Counted from the stretch's first letter, positions 30,671-39,953 are shown. The stretch: DNA of 64,000 nucleotides from Anaerolineae bacterium (GCA_030432295.1 JAUIHI010000001.1:1-64000), one strand, 5' to 3'. The notes: generated by a model from the sequence alone, not told the origin. A program made the numbers and translations.

Positions 30671-32425
30671 CTACCTCTCCCAGGGGAATGCAAAGGTCGG
30701 CGTGTTCACATAGCGCGCCGTTTCAATCTCCAATCGCGCGCCGCAGCCGGGGGGCAGATCGACGGTGAAGTGGGAATCGTCCACCTGCACGGCCTGCCCG
30801 TTCACCTGTACAGTCCCAAACTGGTGCTCGGCATAGGCCCCAGCCTGGACGACGACTCGGCGGGCTTCGATCTGGCTGGTGTTGATGAGCGTCACCGAAA
30901 CGCTGTCAGCGCTCATCGAATCCACCAGCGCTGACACGTCCTGGGGGATGCCGGCGCGCTGGCGGGCTGGGTCGAAGTAGCGCAGGCGGCAGTGCAGCGG
31001 GAATCCCACCCGCCCAGTGGGGATACCGCCCAGCATCTGTTGGGTCAGGGTTTCTGTAGTGGCCGGGTTGATGTGGTTCATATCGTCGGAGAGACGGGTG
31101 TCCGGCGAAGTGGTGTCGGCCCGCAGTTCCGCCACTTTGCTGCGCAGCTTGCCCAAATCGCTTTCCAGGGCAGCGACGGCGAAATCGGGATTGTTACCCT
31201 CCAAAAACTGAATCCATCTGTCGTCGTCCAGCCGCTTCAGATCGTCCCGATCCATCGACCAGAAGTAGACCTCCCGTGCGCCTGCGTGGAAGGGATAGGG
31301 CTTGAAGTCGTACCAGTCCTCTTCGCCGAAGTAGTCGCCGTAGGCGTTGGGATACATCATCTGGCCGTCGATCTCCCGCCCGTTGGCGTTGATGAAGTCG
31401 ATGACCCCCCGCCAGGTATCCACATAACGCTGGTCGCCGGTCATCAGCAGCCCGTTGCCAAAGCCGTAGAGAGCACGGGTGTAGGAATAGGTGCGGTGGG
31501 CCAGTTCGCCGGTCTGGGGCACAGTCACCGTAAATCCCCAGCCATAGACGCCGCCGTACCAGCGCCCGCCGGTCTCCCCGCCGATTGTCCCGTCCAGCCC
31601 GATATTGGTGGGAATGATGCCCCCGTTGGCTTCCGTGCGCTCCACCCAGGCATCCACATAGCCGGTGAGCCACTCCCGATATTTTTCCTCACCGCCCAGC
31701 ATAAAGGCGTTGAGCATCAGCGTCGTGATGCACAGATTCAGCGGGTGGTCCCCCACCACATCGTTGTAATCGACAAAGTGGGCCACCATCTCCTCGTAGC
31801 TGTTCTCGCCGTGGCCCAGGCGGAAGCGCCCCTCAATTTCAATCGGGTCCCCGGCCCAATCCAGCCCCGTCGCCTTGCGCATAAGTGGCCCCCGACTGCC
31901 GTTGAACATGCTGCGCACAATGCGCCGCTCCGGGTCATAGTTGGGGGCCTGGGGGTCTTCGTTCATATAGAAACCGGCGAAGCGGCGGCTGCGCACCCCA
32001 TACTTCTGGTCGTGGGGGTCGGACAGCCCCTGCAGTGTGAAGGCGTTCAGCCCTTCGCCGATGTGAAACCAGTCGGCCACCGTCGGGAACTCTTTGTAGT
32101 ACATCCCGTCCCGCCCGAACTCCACCTCGACGGTTTTGGCTTCGGTGTACTGGCGCAGATGGCCTTCCCAGCCCTTTTTGTAGAGTTCCAACACTTTGTC
32201 GTCCCCGCCCAAGGCGTGGAGCATCGTCCAGTTGAGCAGATTCTCCGCGGCGTCGTCCGGGCCGTCGTCGCCGCCCCAACGGGGCACGCAGAGCAGGTAG
32301 CCACGTTCGTCGAAGTAGTGGGCGTAGAACTCTTCGATGGCCCGGCACTGCTCTTCCAACAGGCGGCGTTGCAGCAGCGCCCAATAGGGCGGGGTCATCG
32401 GTGTGTCGATTGTCAAGTGGGGCAT
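30671..32425 (-). CDS. Unrecognised 584-aa protein, probable (alpha/alpha) toroid enzyme
   Basis: I do not recognise a named family. No signal peptide; cytoplasmic. It is rich in Trp, Tyr, Asp and Gly with repeated helix-loop motifs such as GYLLCVPRWGGDDGPDDAAE, WTMLHALGGDDKVLEL, ADWFHIGEGLNAF, PNYDPERRIVRSMF, GGIIPTNIGLDG and WYGGVYGWGF, which look like the alternating helices of six-hairpin glycosidases or cellobiose-epimerase-like proteins. The last ~110 residues look beta-rich (SVSVTLINTSQIEARRVVVQ). AGGAGAAA precedes ATG 32425. It is divergent from the alpha-amylase lipoprotein and lies among carbohydrate genes, so a glycoside-active role is an inference. Confidence 0.7.
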   Translation of the reverse strand: MPHLTIDTPMTPPYWALLQRRLLEEQCRAIEEFYAHYFDERGYLLCVPRWGGDDGPDDAAENLLNWTMLHALGGDDKVLELYKKGWEGHLRQYTEAKTVEVEFGRDGMYYKEFPTVADWFHIGEGLNAFTLQGLSDPHDQKYGVRSRRFAGFYMNEDPQAPNYDPERRIVRSMFNGSRGPLMRKATGLDWAGDPIEIEGRFRLGHGENSYEEMVAHFVDYNDVVGDHPLNLCITTLMLNAFMLGGEEKYREWLTGYVDAWVERTEANGGIIPTNIGLDGTIGGETGGRWYGGVYGWGFTVTVPQTGELAHRTYSYTRALYGFGNGLLMTGDQRYVDTWRGVIDFINANGREIDGQMMYPNAYGDYFGEEDWYDFKPYPFHAGAREVYFWSMDRDDLKRLDDDRWIQFLEGNNPDFAVAALESDLGKLRSKVAELRADTTSPDTRLSDDMNHINPATTETLTQQMLGGIPTGRVGFPLHCRLRYFDPARQRAGIPQDVSALVDSMSADSVSVTLINTSQIEARRVVVQAGAYAEHQFGTVQVNGQAVQVDDSHFTVDLPPGCGARLEIETARYVNTPTFAFPWER

Positions 32426-32850
32426 TGGAGTTTCTCCTGGGGGTGTGGATGGGTGAAACTGGTGAACGGCAGTTGGCCGCTTGGGGGATGATAGCATTGG
32501 GTGGGGATCGGGGCAAACAGCTTTTGCGGATCGGGTGCAAGCGACCAAAACAGGAACGCAGAGATCGCAAGCGGCACGGAGGACTCAGATTGAATCCGTG
32601 GTTCCTGTGCAAAAAGGTCTTTGAGCCACTGATGAACACTGATAAACGCGGATGCTTCTCCTCTATTTCTTTGTGCCCTTTGTGTTCTTTGTGGTTCAAA
32701 TGGCTTTTTGCAGTGGAGCCACCCGTGTCCCCTTTTATCCGTGTATACGGTCCGGATACTTTCACATTACCGATCCCCCGGTTGGAACGACTTTCCATTC
32801 TGTGGGAAAATGAAGGGAACTCGACCCAATGCAGCCACTCTGGAGTAGCT
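32426..32850. other. Divergent intergenic region with repeats and palindrome
   Basis: Holds a run of CTTTGTG 9-mers (32676-32700: TCTTTGTGC CCTTTGTGT TCTTTGTGG) and a nested palindrome TATCCG...CGGATA around CCGTGTATACGG (32736-32758), a possible operator between the divergent carbohydrate genes. No gene seen; the long upstream reading of the amylase frame is not protein-like. Confidence 0.5.
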
Positions 32851-34809
32851 ATGACAGCCTTTTCTCTCCTCCCATCCCGTGCCCGAAAGTCAATCCCTCG
32901 TCTGTTGCTTCTGATGCTGGCGCTGTTGGCCCTGGCCGCCTGCGACCCCGAACCGACGCCCACCCCTGAACTGCCCGCCAGTGCGCCGCCCGCCCTGTGG
33001 GTGGGTGAGATGCAGCCCGCGGGCGGCTCGTCCACCGCATTGACCGCGGGGGAGAGTGTCGAGATTTCCGTGCAGGTCTACCGGGCCGGGGTGACGGACA
33101 GCGCCGGACCGGGCGCGGACATCACCTGCACACTGCACTGGGGACTTCCCGGCCAGACCTGGCAGGATAAAGCGATGGCGTATACGGGTGATGCGCCGGG
33201 CCTAAGCACTCCCACTGACAACGACCGTTACGCCGCGACGATCATTCCGCCGTCGGGCAGCTACGGCTTCACCGCCCGTTGTACAGACGCTACCGGCGTG
33301 GAGGTCTGGCAGGCCGATGGCGACGGTCAGTTGGCGGTGACAGTCCCCGCCGCGCCGCAGCCGCCGCTGACAGATCTGCCCCGCACAGTCTTCATCCATC
33401 TCTTCGAGTGGAAGTGGACCGACATCGCCCAGGAGTGCGAGAATTATCTTGGGCCGAAGGGCTTCGCTGCGGTTCAGGTTTCTCCGCCCAACGAACACAT
33501 CCGCCCCATCGACGCACCGGACTTCGCCTGGTGGGTGCGCTACCAGCCGGTCAGCTACCAACTGATCAGCCGTAGCGGCAACCGGGCCGAGTTCATCGAT
33601 ATGGTGCAGCGCTGCAAAAGCGCGGGGGTGGATGTCTATGTGGACGCGGTGATCAACCACATGACCGGCTCGGAACGCAGCGAAGGCACGGCAGGCACCC
33701 TCTTTCGCCACTATCTCTACCCGGACCTGGACGGGACCCGCAGCCGTACTTTCAGCTTCAATAACTTTCACCACTGCGGGCGCAACGGCAACGACGACAT
33801 TGCCAATTACGGCGACGCCTGGGAAGTGCAGAACTGCGAACTGCTCAATTTGGCCGATCTGGACACTGGCTCGCCCTACGTCCAGGCGCGCATCGCCGCC
33901 TATCTGACCGATCTGCTGGATATCGGTGTGGCGGGCTTCCGCCTGGACGCAGCCAAGCATGTGAGCAGCGGGGACATCGGTGGGATTCTGGCCCTCTTGC
34001 CGGAGCAGCCCTACATTTTTCAGGAGGTCATCGACCGGGGCGGGGAACCGATTTCGGCCCGGGACTATCTGGCAAACGGGGATGTGACTGAATTCAATTA
34101 CGGCTCGAAGCTCAGCGATACATTTTTGAACGGCAAACTGGCCTGGCTGGAGAGCTTTGGGGAGAGTTGGGATCTGTTGCCCAGCGCCGACGCGGTCGTC
34201 TTTGTGGACAATCACGACAACCAGCGGGGCCACGGCGGCGGCGGGCCGATCCTCACCCACCGGGACGGGCCGCTCTACCGCCTGGCCGACATCTTTATGC
34301 TGGCCTGGCCCTACGGCTACCCGCGGGTGATGTCCAGCTATGCCTGGGACGGGGTGAACGACCGCATGGGGCCGCCTTCGGACAGCCAGGGCCACACCAA
34401 CGACATTTATGTGGACGGCCAACCCGACTGCTTTGGCGACCAGCCCGGCCAGGACTGGATTTGCGAACATCGCTGGCCGGGCATCGCCGGGATGGTGGGC
34501 TTCCACAACGCCACGGCCCGCAACTTCGCTATGACCGATTGGTGGAGCAACGGCGAGCAGCAGATCGCCTTTGGCCGGGGCGACGCTGGCTTCGTCGTCA
34601 TCAACCGGGAGAGTTTTCCCCTGACCGGTGGGCGTTTCCAGACCAGCCTGCCGCCGGGCCTGTACTGCGATGTGATCCACGGGGAACTGGCCCCGGATGG
34701 CCTCTCCTGCACGGGACCGGTTGTGACCGTCGAGGATGACGGCTCGTTCGTGGCCGACGTAGAGAGTCTGGATGCCCTGGCCATCCACGACCAGGCCCGT
34801 CTGCCGTAG
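32851..34809 (+). CDS. Alpha-amylase (GH13) lipoprotein
   Basis: A 652-aa lipoprotein. Lipobox LALAAC with Cys at 31, then a Pro/Thr linker and an Ig-like domain at ~50-165. The GH13 barrel starts near 178 (TVFIHLFEWKWTDIAQEC). Conserved regions: DVYVDAVINHM near 261, GFRLDAAKHV with the nucleophile Asp near 365, FQEVID with the acid/base Glu near 391, and FVDNHDNQRGH with the transition-state Asp near 456. A C-terminal beta domain ends the protein. It would hydrolyse starch or related glucans at the cell surface. GGAG lies six bases before ATG 32851. Confidence 0.94.
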   Translation: MTAFSLLPSRARKSIPRLLLLMLALLALAACDPEPTPTPELPASAPPALWVGEMQPAGGSSTALTAGESVEISVQVYRAGVTDSAGPGADITCTLHWGLPGQTWQDKAMAYTGDAPGLSTPTDNDRYAATIIPPSGSYGFTARCTDATGVEVWQADGDGQLAVTVPAAPQPPLTDLPRTVFIHLFEWKWTDIAQECENYLGPKGFAAVQVSPPNEHIRPIDAPDFAWWVRYQPVSYQLISRSGNRAEFIDMVQRCKSAGVDVYVDAVINHMTGSERSEGTAGTLFRHYLYPDLDGTRSRTFSFNNFHHCGRNGNDDIANYGDAWEVQNCELLNLADLDTGSPYVQARIAAYLTDLLDIGVAGFRLDAAKHVSSGDIGGILALLPEQPYIFQEVIDRGGEPISARDYLANGDVTEFNYGSKLSDTFLNGKLAWLESFGESWDLLPSADAVVFVDNHDNQRGHGGGGPILTHRDGPLYRLADIFMLAWPYGYPRVMSSYAWDGVNDRMGPPSDSQGHTNDIYVDGQPDCFGDQPGQDWICEHRWPGIAGMVGFHNATARNFAMTDWWSNGEQQIAFGRGDAGFVVINRESFPLTGGRFQTSLPPGLYCDVIHGELAPDGLSCTGPVVTVEDDGSFVADVESLDALAIHDQARLP

Positions 34810-34810
34810 G

Positions 34811-34947
34811 TTGGGTTGTTTCGGCAGGAGATCGTCACAATCGCTCGATAGCTGTGCCGAAACAACCCAACAGAACGCGGCAAATCGTTGGGTTCTCCCG
34901 GCGTATGTTTGAGGGTAGGGAGTGATTTCTTGCCGGGAGGACCCAAC
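34811..34947. terminator. Two consecutive hairpins between convergent genes
   Basis: First stem: TTGGGTTGTTTCGGCA (34811-34826) with 34855-34870, perfect 16 bp. Second: GTTGGGTTCTCCCGGC (34887-34902) with 34932-34947, one wobble. They share the TAGGTTGGGT word with the terminator at 57091. Confidence 0.7.
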
Positions 34948-36264
34948 CTACACCGCAATCCCGTACACCCGCAACACCGACGGCTCCGGCAGGGGACCCG
35001 GGCGGGGTTGGTCCCGGTTGGCGGGCAGGGTCTCCCAGCGCAGCACATAGCGCACGGATGGGTCTGGGCTGTGGCCGTCGTCCTCCCACAGGCGCACACG
35101 CATCTCTGGGAAGCCGGACTCCGGTGTCATCAGATGGGCGGGCAAAGGCGCGACCGGCGGTAGGGTTTCCACAGGGCGCAGGGTCGCTTCGTCCAGAATC
35201 CAGCGGCCCGCGCCCGCTTCCACGTGCCAGAATTCCAAAGCCAGCCGACCGTCTGCGGTCACTTCCACCTGGCCCAGTATCACATCGTTGACGATACTCC
35301 CGCCTCCCTCAAACCACCAGCGGTAGCTCCAATCGCTCGTCTGATAGATGGCCCAGCCATCACTCTCCCAGCGAGCGTTGTAGGCTTGGGTATTCCCCGC
35401 GCCGTCGAACTTATGATAGGTCAGAATCACCCGGCTCTGGCTGTCGAAGCCGACTTTGCCGCTGCCGTTGATGATGCCCCCTTCGGCGGGAACCGGATCG
35501 ACGATCACCCCCGGCGTGTGCAGAGTCATCGGCAGGTCAATTGGTTCACCCCCGGCCGTCTGCCAGTGGATCAGATCGTCGCTGGCCGCATAGGAGAGGT
35601 CGTGGTTGGTCTTGCAGTCGGGGCTGTTGCGCCAGACCCAGGACATATGAAAGCGGCCATCCGGTCCCAACACCGGCTCGTGGAGATAGGCGTTCATCAG
35701 CCCCTGGCCGTCAGTGAGGGGACGGTCCAACAGGCGCACCCAGCGCCGGGCCGACCGGTCCCAGCGGTTGTAGATTTCCGAGCCATTGCCGCTGCTGCCG
35801 TCCCGATAGTGGAAGATCAGAACGCCCCGCTGGTCAGTCAGGAAGTGGGGATAGGTGCAGCGCTCCTCATTTTCCCCTGTCATTGCAAAGTGCTGGACAA
35901 AGCTGGTGATCTCCCAAGGCTGCTCCGTGCGGAAATAGGTGAGCGCGTTGACGTGCATATTGCCGCTCAGATGCAGATAGCCGTCCGCGTCCGCTGCCAG
36001 GGTGACCGAATTGTGGCTGTCCCAGCCCAGCCGGGCGGAGGTGACCGCGGCTTTGTAGCCCGGCGCGTCCTCCTGGGCCGAGGGGATGGCGAAGCGCTGC
36101 CAGCTCTCCTCACCCAAGCGGTGCACGGCCACAGTCATCCGCCGGTCCGCGTCGTAGTAGGCCACAAACTGCCGGTCGCCCACAGTCAACAGGCCAAAAT
36201 CCACCGGATGGCCTGCCCACACCCGGTCCACTTCTAACACAGACACCACTCTTGTGTTTGTCAT
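34948..36264 (-). CDS. BNR_4 family beta-propeller protein (possible polysaccharide lyase)
   Basis: A 438-aa protein of the BNR repeat-containing family_4. Early motifs VWAGHPVDFGLLTVGDRQFV and AYYDADRRMTVA, then GWDSHNSVTLAADADGYLHLSGNMHV near residue 72, YPHFLTDQRGVLIFHYRDG near 135, and HTPGVIVDPVPAEGGIINGSGK near 245 match this family, whose seven-bladed propellers include ulvan and related polysaccharide lyases (PL24/PL25-like). No signal peptide is visible, which is odd for a lyase. GGAGAATC precedes ATG 36264. Lyase activity is inferred. Confidence 0.8.
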   Translation of the reverse strand: MTNTRVVSVLEVDRVWAGHPVDFGLLTVGDRQFVAYYDADRRMTVAVHRLGEESWQRFAIPSAQEDAPGYKAAVTSARLGWDSHNSVTLAADADGYLHLSGNMHVNALTYFRTEQPWEITSFVQHFAMTGENEERCTYPHFLTDQRGVLIFHYRDGSSGNGSEIYNRWDRSARRWVRLLDRPLTDGQGLMNAYLHEPVLGPDGRFHMSWVWRNSPDCKTNHDLSYAASDDLIHWQTAGGEPIDLPMTLHTPGVIVDPVPAEGGIINGSGKVGFDSQSRVILTYHKFDGAGNTQAYNARWESDGWAIYQTSDWSYRWWFEGGGSIVNDVILGQVEVTADGRLALEFWHVEAGAGRWILDEATLRPVETLPPVAPLPAHLMTPESGFPEMRVRLWEDDGHSPDPSVRYVLRWETLPANRDQPRPGPLPEPSVLRVYGIAV

Positions 36265-36288
36265 CGCAGATTCTCCGCGTTCAATTGA

Positions 36289-36358
36289 CAACCACAAAGG
36301 CCCAAAGGCATAAAGAAATCTCTTGCTGTTCTTTGTGTCTTTGGGCCTTTGTGGTTCA
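36289..36358. repeat. Inverted CCACAAAGG/CCTTTGTGG repeat
   Basis: AACCACAAAGGCCCAAAGGCATAAAGAA faces TTCTTTGTGTCTTTGGGCCTTTGTGGTT, filling the gap between the VOC gene and the BNR gene. Confidence 0.65.
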
Positions 36359-37297
36359 TTCGGTCACAGTAATTGGTTGCAGACCGGCTTCGATCTGCGC
36401 CCGCCTGTCTTCCAGGAAGGGGGGCAGGACGAGCTTCTCCCCCAGCGCGTCCGGGTGCTCGTCCACTGCAAAGCCGGGGCCGTCGGTGGCGATCTCAAAG
36501 AGCAACCCTCGGCTGACCCGGAAATAGATGGATTTGAACCAGAAACGGTCGATGAACTCCGAGACGCCCACGCCCAGACCGGTCAGATGCGCTCGCCAAA
36601 GCGCCTGCTCCTCCGTATCCGCCACACGCAGAGCCACGTGATGGACACCCCCCGCGCCCGAATAGGCCGGCGCGCTGCGGTCTTCCATCACCCACAGTTC
36701 CCGCCCCGGACCGCCCTCGCCTGTGGCGTAGACGGTTGCTTCGGTGTGTCGCTCCACCTCCCGGTATTGGAGGACACGGGTGACGATCTGTTCCATCTGA
36801 TCCGTGCGTGGCGTGGCAATTAGCGCAGCGTAGAAACCCCGGATTGCATACACTTCCGGCACGCCGCCCTTCTCCCAAAAGTCGCCGTCATAGGCAGCGC
36901 CGCCGTCGTCCACCAGCATCAGCCGCTGGCCTTCCGGGTCGTCGAAACGCAGAACAGTGCGCCCGGCGAAACTCTCGATTTCGCCCCGCTGCACCCCTTC
37001 CCCATCCAGCCGGGCCTGCCACCAGTCCAGCGCATCCCGGCTGGGGACCCGAAAGGCTGTGGCCGCAAAGCTGTCGCTGCCCCGCCGTTCCCGGGGCGCG
37101 CTGGCCCAGTCGAAAAAGGTCATATCCGTGCCGGGGCTGCCCGTTTTGTCTGCATAGAAAAGGTGATAGGCCGATGTGTCGTCCTGGTTCACCGACTTTT
37201 TGACCAGCCGCAGGCCCAGAACCCGGGTGTAGAAATCTGCATTACGTCCGATCTGCGCCGAGACTGCGGTGATGTGGTGGATGCCGTTGAGTTGCAT
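36356..37297 (-). CDS. Ring-cleaving dioxygenase, VOC superfamily (LinE/PcpA/MhqO-like)
   Basis: A 313-aa protein with two VOC (glyoxalase-fold) modules, ~1-140 and ~150-305. Metal ligand positions fit: HHITAV (His 8), HHVALRV near 221, and a Glu in LLFEIATDGPGF near 272. The segment ADKTGSPGTDMTFFDW near 49 is typical of hydroquinone-type ring-cleaving dioxygenases such as LinE, PcpA and the MhqO group. It should use Fe(II) and O2 to open an aromatic ring, or serve in quinone detoxification. Only a weak ribosome binding site (AGGAGAA) precedes the ATG. Confidence 0.9.
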   Translation of the reverse strand: MQLNGIHHITAVSAQIGRNADFYTRVLGLRLVKKSVNQDDTSAYHLFYADKTGSPGTDMTFFDWASAPRERRGSDSFAATAFRVPSRDALDWWQARLDGEGVQRGEIESFAGRTVLRFDDPEGQRLMLVDDGGAAYDGDFWEKGGVPEVYAIRGFYAALIATPRTDQMEQIVTRVLQYREVERHTEATVYATGEGGPGRELWVMEDRSAPAYSGAGGVHHVALRVADTEEQALWRAHLTGLGVGVSEFIDRFWFKSIYFRVSRGLLFEIATDGPGFAVDEHPDALGEKLVLPPFLEDRRAQIEAGLQPITVTE

Positions 37298-37315
37298 AGA
37301 ATTCTCCTGGGATTT

Positions 37316-37390
37316 TCAGCCATCCACAGATTGCACAGATGGACACAGATTTCTGCCTGGCAATCTGTGTCCATCTGTGCAATCTGTGGA
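37316..37390. repeat. Inverted CCACAGATTGCACAGATGGA repeat
   Basis: CCACAGATTGCACAGATGGACACAGATT faces AATCTGTGTCCATCTGTGCAATCTGTGG. The word CACAGATT also begins the hairpin at 3240. Confidence 0.7.
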
Positions 37391-37423
37391 AACAGTAGAT
37401 GTCGATTCTACTGCTGTTTTGTG

Positions 37424-38236
37424 CTAAAAATCGTAATCAATCCGCCATTCGGATGCCAGCCCGCCGCCGATTGTGCGCTCCAGGAAAGGTTCCCAGGAGA
37501 ATGTGCGGGGGTTGCCCCAGATGGGGAAGTAAGTCGGGTTGTAGCTGCACGTGGCGGTGACTGTGCCCAGCAGCGGGTGGCGCTGGAAGATTGTCAGCCC
37601 CCGCCCGGTGGAGTGGTCCAGAGCCAGATAGTAGCCTTTGTCCCAGGGCCAGCCTTTGCGGGCGATGAAGCCGCTGGGAGCCATCTCATAGCCGGGATTC
37701 TCCACAACCTCCACCGGAATGCTCAGTTTCAGCAGTTCGTCGCTGGCGGTCTGGGGGTAGAAGGGGTGGGGGAACCAGCGGATGGGCAGGGGCGCGCCGC
37801 CGTTGAACAGCCGGGTGTCGGAGCGCACAGTCCGTTCGTGTAGCGAAACGGTGCGTTCGAGGGTCACGTCATAGCCCTGCCAGTCGTGGCGGGTGGTCAT
37901 GCGCACGGTGTCGGCGCTCTGCTCCACTTCCCATTCGCAGAATTCAGTGACCGTGCGATCGGCCAGATTGCAGAGGCCGATGCCGAGAATCAGCGCGGTT
38001 TCGTCGCTTCCTTTTGGGTCGCGCAGGGGGTGCAGGTTGAAGGCGTCGGGAATGCCCTGGCCGTCGAACCAGTTGAAGCTGTCGGGATAGGTCGGCCCGC
38101 TCATCAGATCGCCCAGACGCGCGTCGCTGACCTGAAAAATGTAGCCGCCGGTGCAATAGCGCACGCCAAAGCGCGCCTGATCCGCCACGGGGTCGAGAAT
38201 GGAAACGGTGAGTTGTTTGTTGGAAAGGGTGTACAT
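37424..38236 (-). CDS. Aldose 1-epimerase-like (galactose mutarotase fold) protein
   Basis: A 270-aa beta-sandwich protein. Pattern resembles mutarotase-like proteins: N-terminal strand LTVSILDPVADQARFG, FCEWEVEQSADTVRMTTRHD near 98, LERTVSLHERTVRSDTRL near 125, and PIRWFPHPFYPQ near 150, which could hold a substrate-contacting His. GYYLALDHSTGRGLTIFQRH near 202 and ...SWEPFLERTI near 250 follow. Catalytic His/Glu of true GalM cannot be assigned with certainty. Probably binds a sugar; not close to the gene at 43815, which is a different mutarotase subgroup. Confidence 0.7.
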   Translation of the reverse strand: MYTLSNKQLTVSILDPVADQARFGVRYCTGGYIFQVSDARLGDLMSGPTYPDSFNWFDGQGIPDAFNLHPLRDPKGSDETALILGIGLCNLADRTVTEFCEWEVEQSADTVRMTTRHDWQGYDVTLERTVSLHERTVRSDTRLFNGGAPLPIRWFPHPFYPQTASDELLKLSIPVEVVENPGYEMAPSGFIARKGWPWDKGYYLALDHSTGRGLTIFQRHPLLGTVTATCSYNPTYFPIWGNPRTFSWEPFLERTIGGGLASEWRIDYDF

Positions 38237-38264
38237 TTTCGCTCCGGTTAGACTTGGGTGTAAA

Positions 38265-38442
38265 TGGACGACGACGGACGGCGGACGATGGACGAACCAA
38301 TTCGGCAGCTATTCGTCTTTTGTCTGTGGTCTGTTGTCAACGTTTGATGGACGAAAGACAAACCAATCCGCCATACGTTCGTCTATCGTCTACGGTCTGT
38401 TGTCAGCGTCAGGGGTCTGCCCTTGCCTTTTGCCTTTTGCCT
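38265..38442. repeat. Compound repeat region, GACGGAC heptamers and direct copies
   Basis: GACGGAC GGCGGAC GATGGAC (38273-38293) open the region. Two diverged direct copies of a TTCGTC...GTCTGTTGTCA-G sequence follow, near 38315-38342 and 38380-38410, then two CTTTTGC units (38424-38440). Confidence 0.65.
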
Positions 38443-39312
38443 TTATTTCGGTGGCCCCTGGCGGATGCGATCTTCCAGCCGCTCGGCGATGCCATCGGGC
38501 CAGGGGTACTCATCCCAGGCCAGGCCGTAGCCGTAGGGGCTGATGTCCTCCACCCACCAATTGCAGCCAGCGTCGGCGTAGCCAGCGATAATTTCAGAGG
38601 CCCGCTTCGGATCGTCCCCCGGTGTTACACCCATCGCCACCGCGTCGAAGGGTTCCTCGCTGGTGCGCTGGCTGTCAGTGTATGCCAGCACCTCCCGCCA
38701 TTCGTCCGGGCTAAGGGTTCCCTGGGATTTGAGCGGAATCGCGCCGTCATAGCGGGCGGCCCGGCGCATGGGTGCTCTGTTCGGCCACATTCCCGCCACC
38801 CAAATGGGAATGCGGGGCTGCTGAATGGGCGTGGGCAGAAAGCGCATCTCTTCCAACTGGTAATGCTTGCCCTGGAAGCCGAAAAGCTCGCCGCTCCACA
38901 GGCCGAGCAGAATCTCCAGCCCCTCGTCCAGCTTTTCGGCCCGGATGCGGTTGTCGGTCTCCTCGCCAAAGAAGCCGTACTCCCACTTCTCCGGAGACCC
39001 CAGCCCCACGCCTAGAATCAGCCGTCCGCCGGAGAGCCGGTCGATGGAAAGGGTCTCCCGGGCCAGTTTCCAGGGGCGGCGACGGGCCACAGGGGTGACC
39101 AGTGTGCCGATACGGATGTGTTCGGTCGCCATAGCAATCGCGGCCAGGGCCACCCAGGGGTCTACCACTGGCCGCCAAAAATCATCGAATAGAATGTGGT
39201 CCCAGACGAAGAAGCCATTCCAGCCTGCTTCCTCCGCTACCTGGGCCAATTCGACCAGCTTGCGCACATCGCCGAAAGCGTCGAATTGGGGGAGAGAAAG
39301 TCCGAATTGCAT
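38443..39312 (-). CDS. LLM class flavin-dependent oxidoreductase
   Basis: A 289-aa luciferase-like TIM-barrel protein using FMN or F420. Motifs: MQFGLSLPQFDAFGDVRKL at the N-terminus, AGWNGFFVWDHILF near 28, ATEHIRIGTLVTPVARRRPW near 60, and LSGGRLILGVGLGSPEKWEY near 88. IPIWVAGMWPNRAPMRRAAR near 165 is the conserved mid-barrel strand and loop. AGGAGT precedes ATG 39312. Substrate unknown; many Chloroflexota carry several of these, often F420-linked. It follows the fumarase beta gene on the same strand and may be cotranscribed. Confidence 0.9.
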   Translation of the reverse strand: MQFGLSLPQFDAFGDVRKLVELAQVAEEAGWNGFFVWDHILFDDFWRPVVDPWVALAAIAMATEHIRIGTLVTPVARRRPWKLARETLSIDRLSGGRLILGVGLGSPEKWEYGFFGEETDNRIRAEKLDEGLEILLGLWSGELFGFQGKHYQLEEMRFLPTPIQQPRIPIWVAGMWPNRAPMRRAARYDGAIPLKSQGTLSPDEWREVLAYTDSQRTSEEPFDAVAMGVTPGDDPKRASEIIAGYADAGCNWWVEDISPYGYGLAWDEYPWPDGIAERLEDRIRQGPPK

Positions 39313-39361
39313 TGGGTTACTCCTGTCAAAGATTACAGATGTGAAATGGAGATGGCAAACG

Positions 39362-39395
39362 ACTTTTGCCTTCCCCTTTTGCCTTTTGCCTTTGT
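39362..39395. repeat. CTTTTGC heptamer run
   Basis: CTTTTGCCTTCCCCTTTTGCCTTTTGCCTTTG, degenerate 7-8 base units of the same family as 38424-38440 and, inverted, GGCAAAA near 11592. Confidence 0.6.
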
Positions 39396-39944
39396 TTATT
39401 CTCCTCTTTCTTCCCACGCGGCGCGTCCGTCCGCATAGGCGTCCCCGCCGTGACAGTCGTTGATGACAATAGCCGGAAAGCCTTCGACGGTCAATTCGTG
39501 GATAGCTTCTGTGCCCAGTTCCGGCCAGGCCACCACCCGGCTGCTGCGGATGTGCCGGGCCAACAGCGCGGCCGCGCCGCCGACTGCCGCGGCATAGACA
39601 GCCCGATTCTCCACCAGTGCTGCCTTCACCTCTGGTGAGCGATAGCCTTTGCCGATGAGCAGTTTCACGCCCAGGCGTAGGAGTGGGATTGTGTACGAAT
39701 CCATCCGCCCGCTGGTGGTCGGTCCCGCCGGGCCAATGGCGTGACCCGTTTTGGCCGGGGCCGGTCCCACGTAGTAGATGGCCTGGCCCGCCAGTTCCAC
39801 AGGCAACGGCTCGCCCCGCTCGATCAGTTCGGCCATGCGCTTGTGGGCCGCGTCCCGGGCCGTGTAGATGACGCCGCTGATGCGAATGGCGTCGCCCGCG
39901 CGAAGGGAAAGGAGATCGGTGTCTGTCAATGGCGGAGTGAGCAT
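39396..39944 (-). CDS. Class I fumarase / tartrate dehydratase, beta subunit
   Basis: A 182-aa beta subunit (C-terminal swivelling domain) of a two-subunit Fe-S hydro-lyase, which interconverts fumarate and malate or acts on tartrate. Motifs: AGDAIRISGVIYTARDAAHK, AIYYVGPAPAKTGHAIGPAG with TTSGRMD following (residues ~53-80), LLIGKGYRSPEV, and GTEAIHELTVEGFPAIVIND. It lies downstream of the alpha subunit with a 68-bp gap that contains a heptamer array. Only a weak ribosome binding site precedes ATG 39944. Likely fumarase by default. Confidence 0.92.
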   Translation of the reverse strand: MLTPPLTDTDLLSLRAGDAIRISGVIYTARDAAHKRMAELIERGEPLPVELAGQAIYYVGPAPAKTGHAIGPAGPTTSGRMDSYTIPLLRLGVKLLIGKGYRSPEVKAALVENRAVYAAAVGGAAALLARHIRSSRVVAWPELGTEAIHELTVEGFPAIVINDCHGGDAYADGRAAWEERGE

Positions 39945-39953
39945 TGGGAAAAT

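Noticed and set aside
33202-34788. 528-residue minus-strand frame opposite the alpha-amylase
   Set aside because: The GH13 motifs are on the plus strand; the antisense frame has no protein-like motifs.
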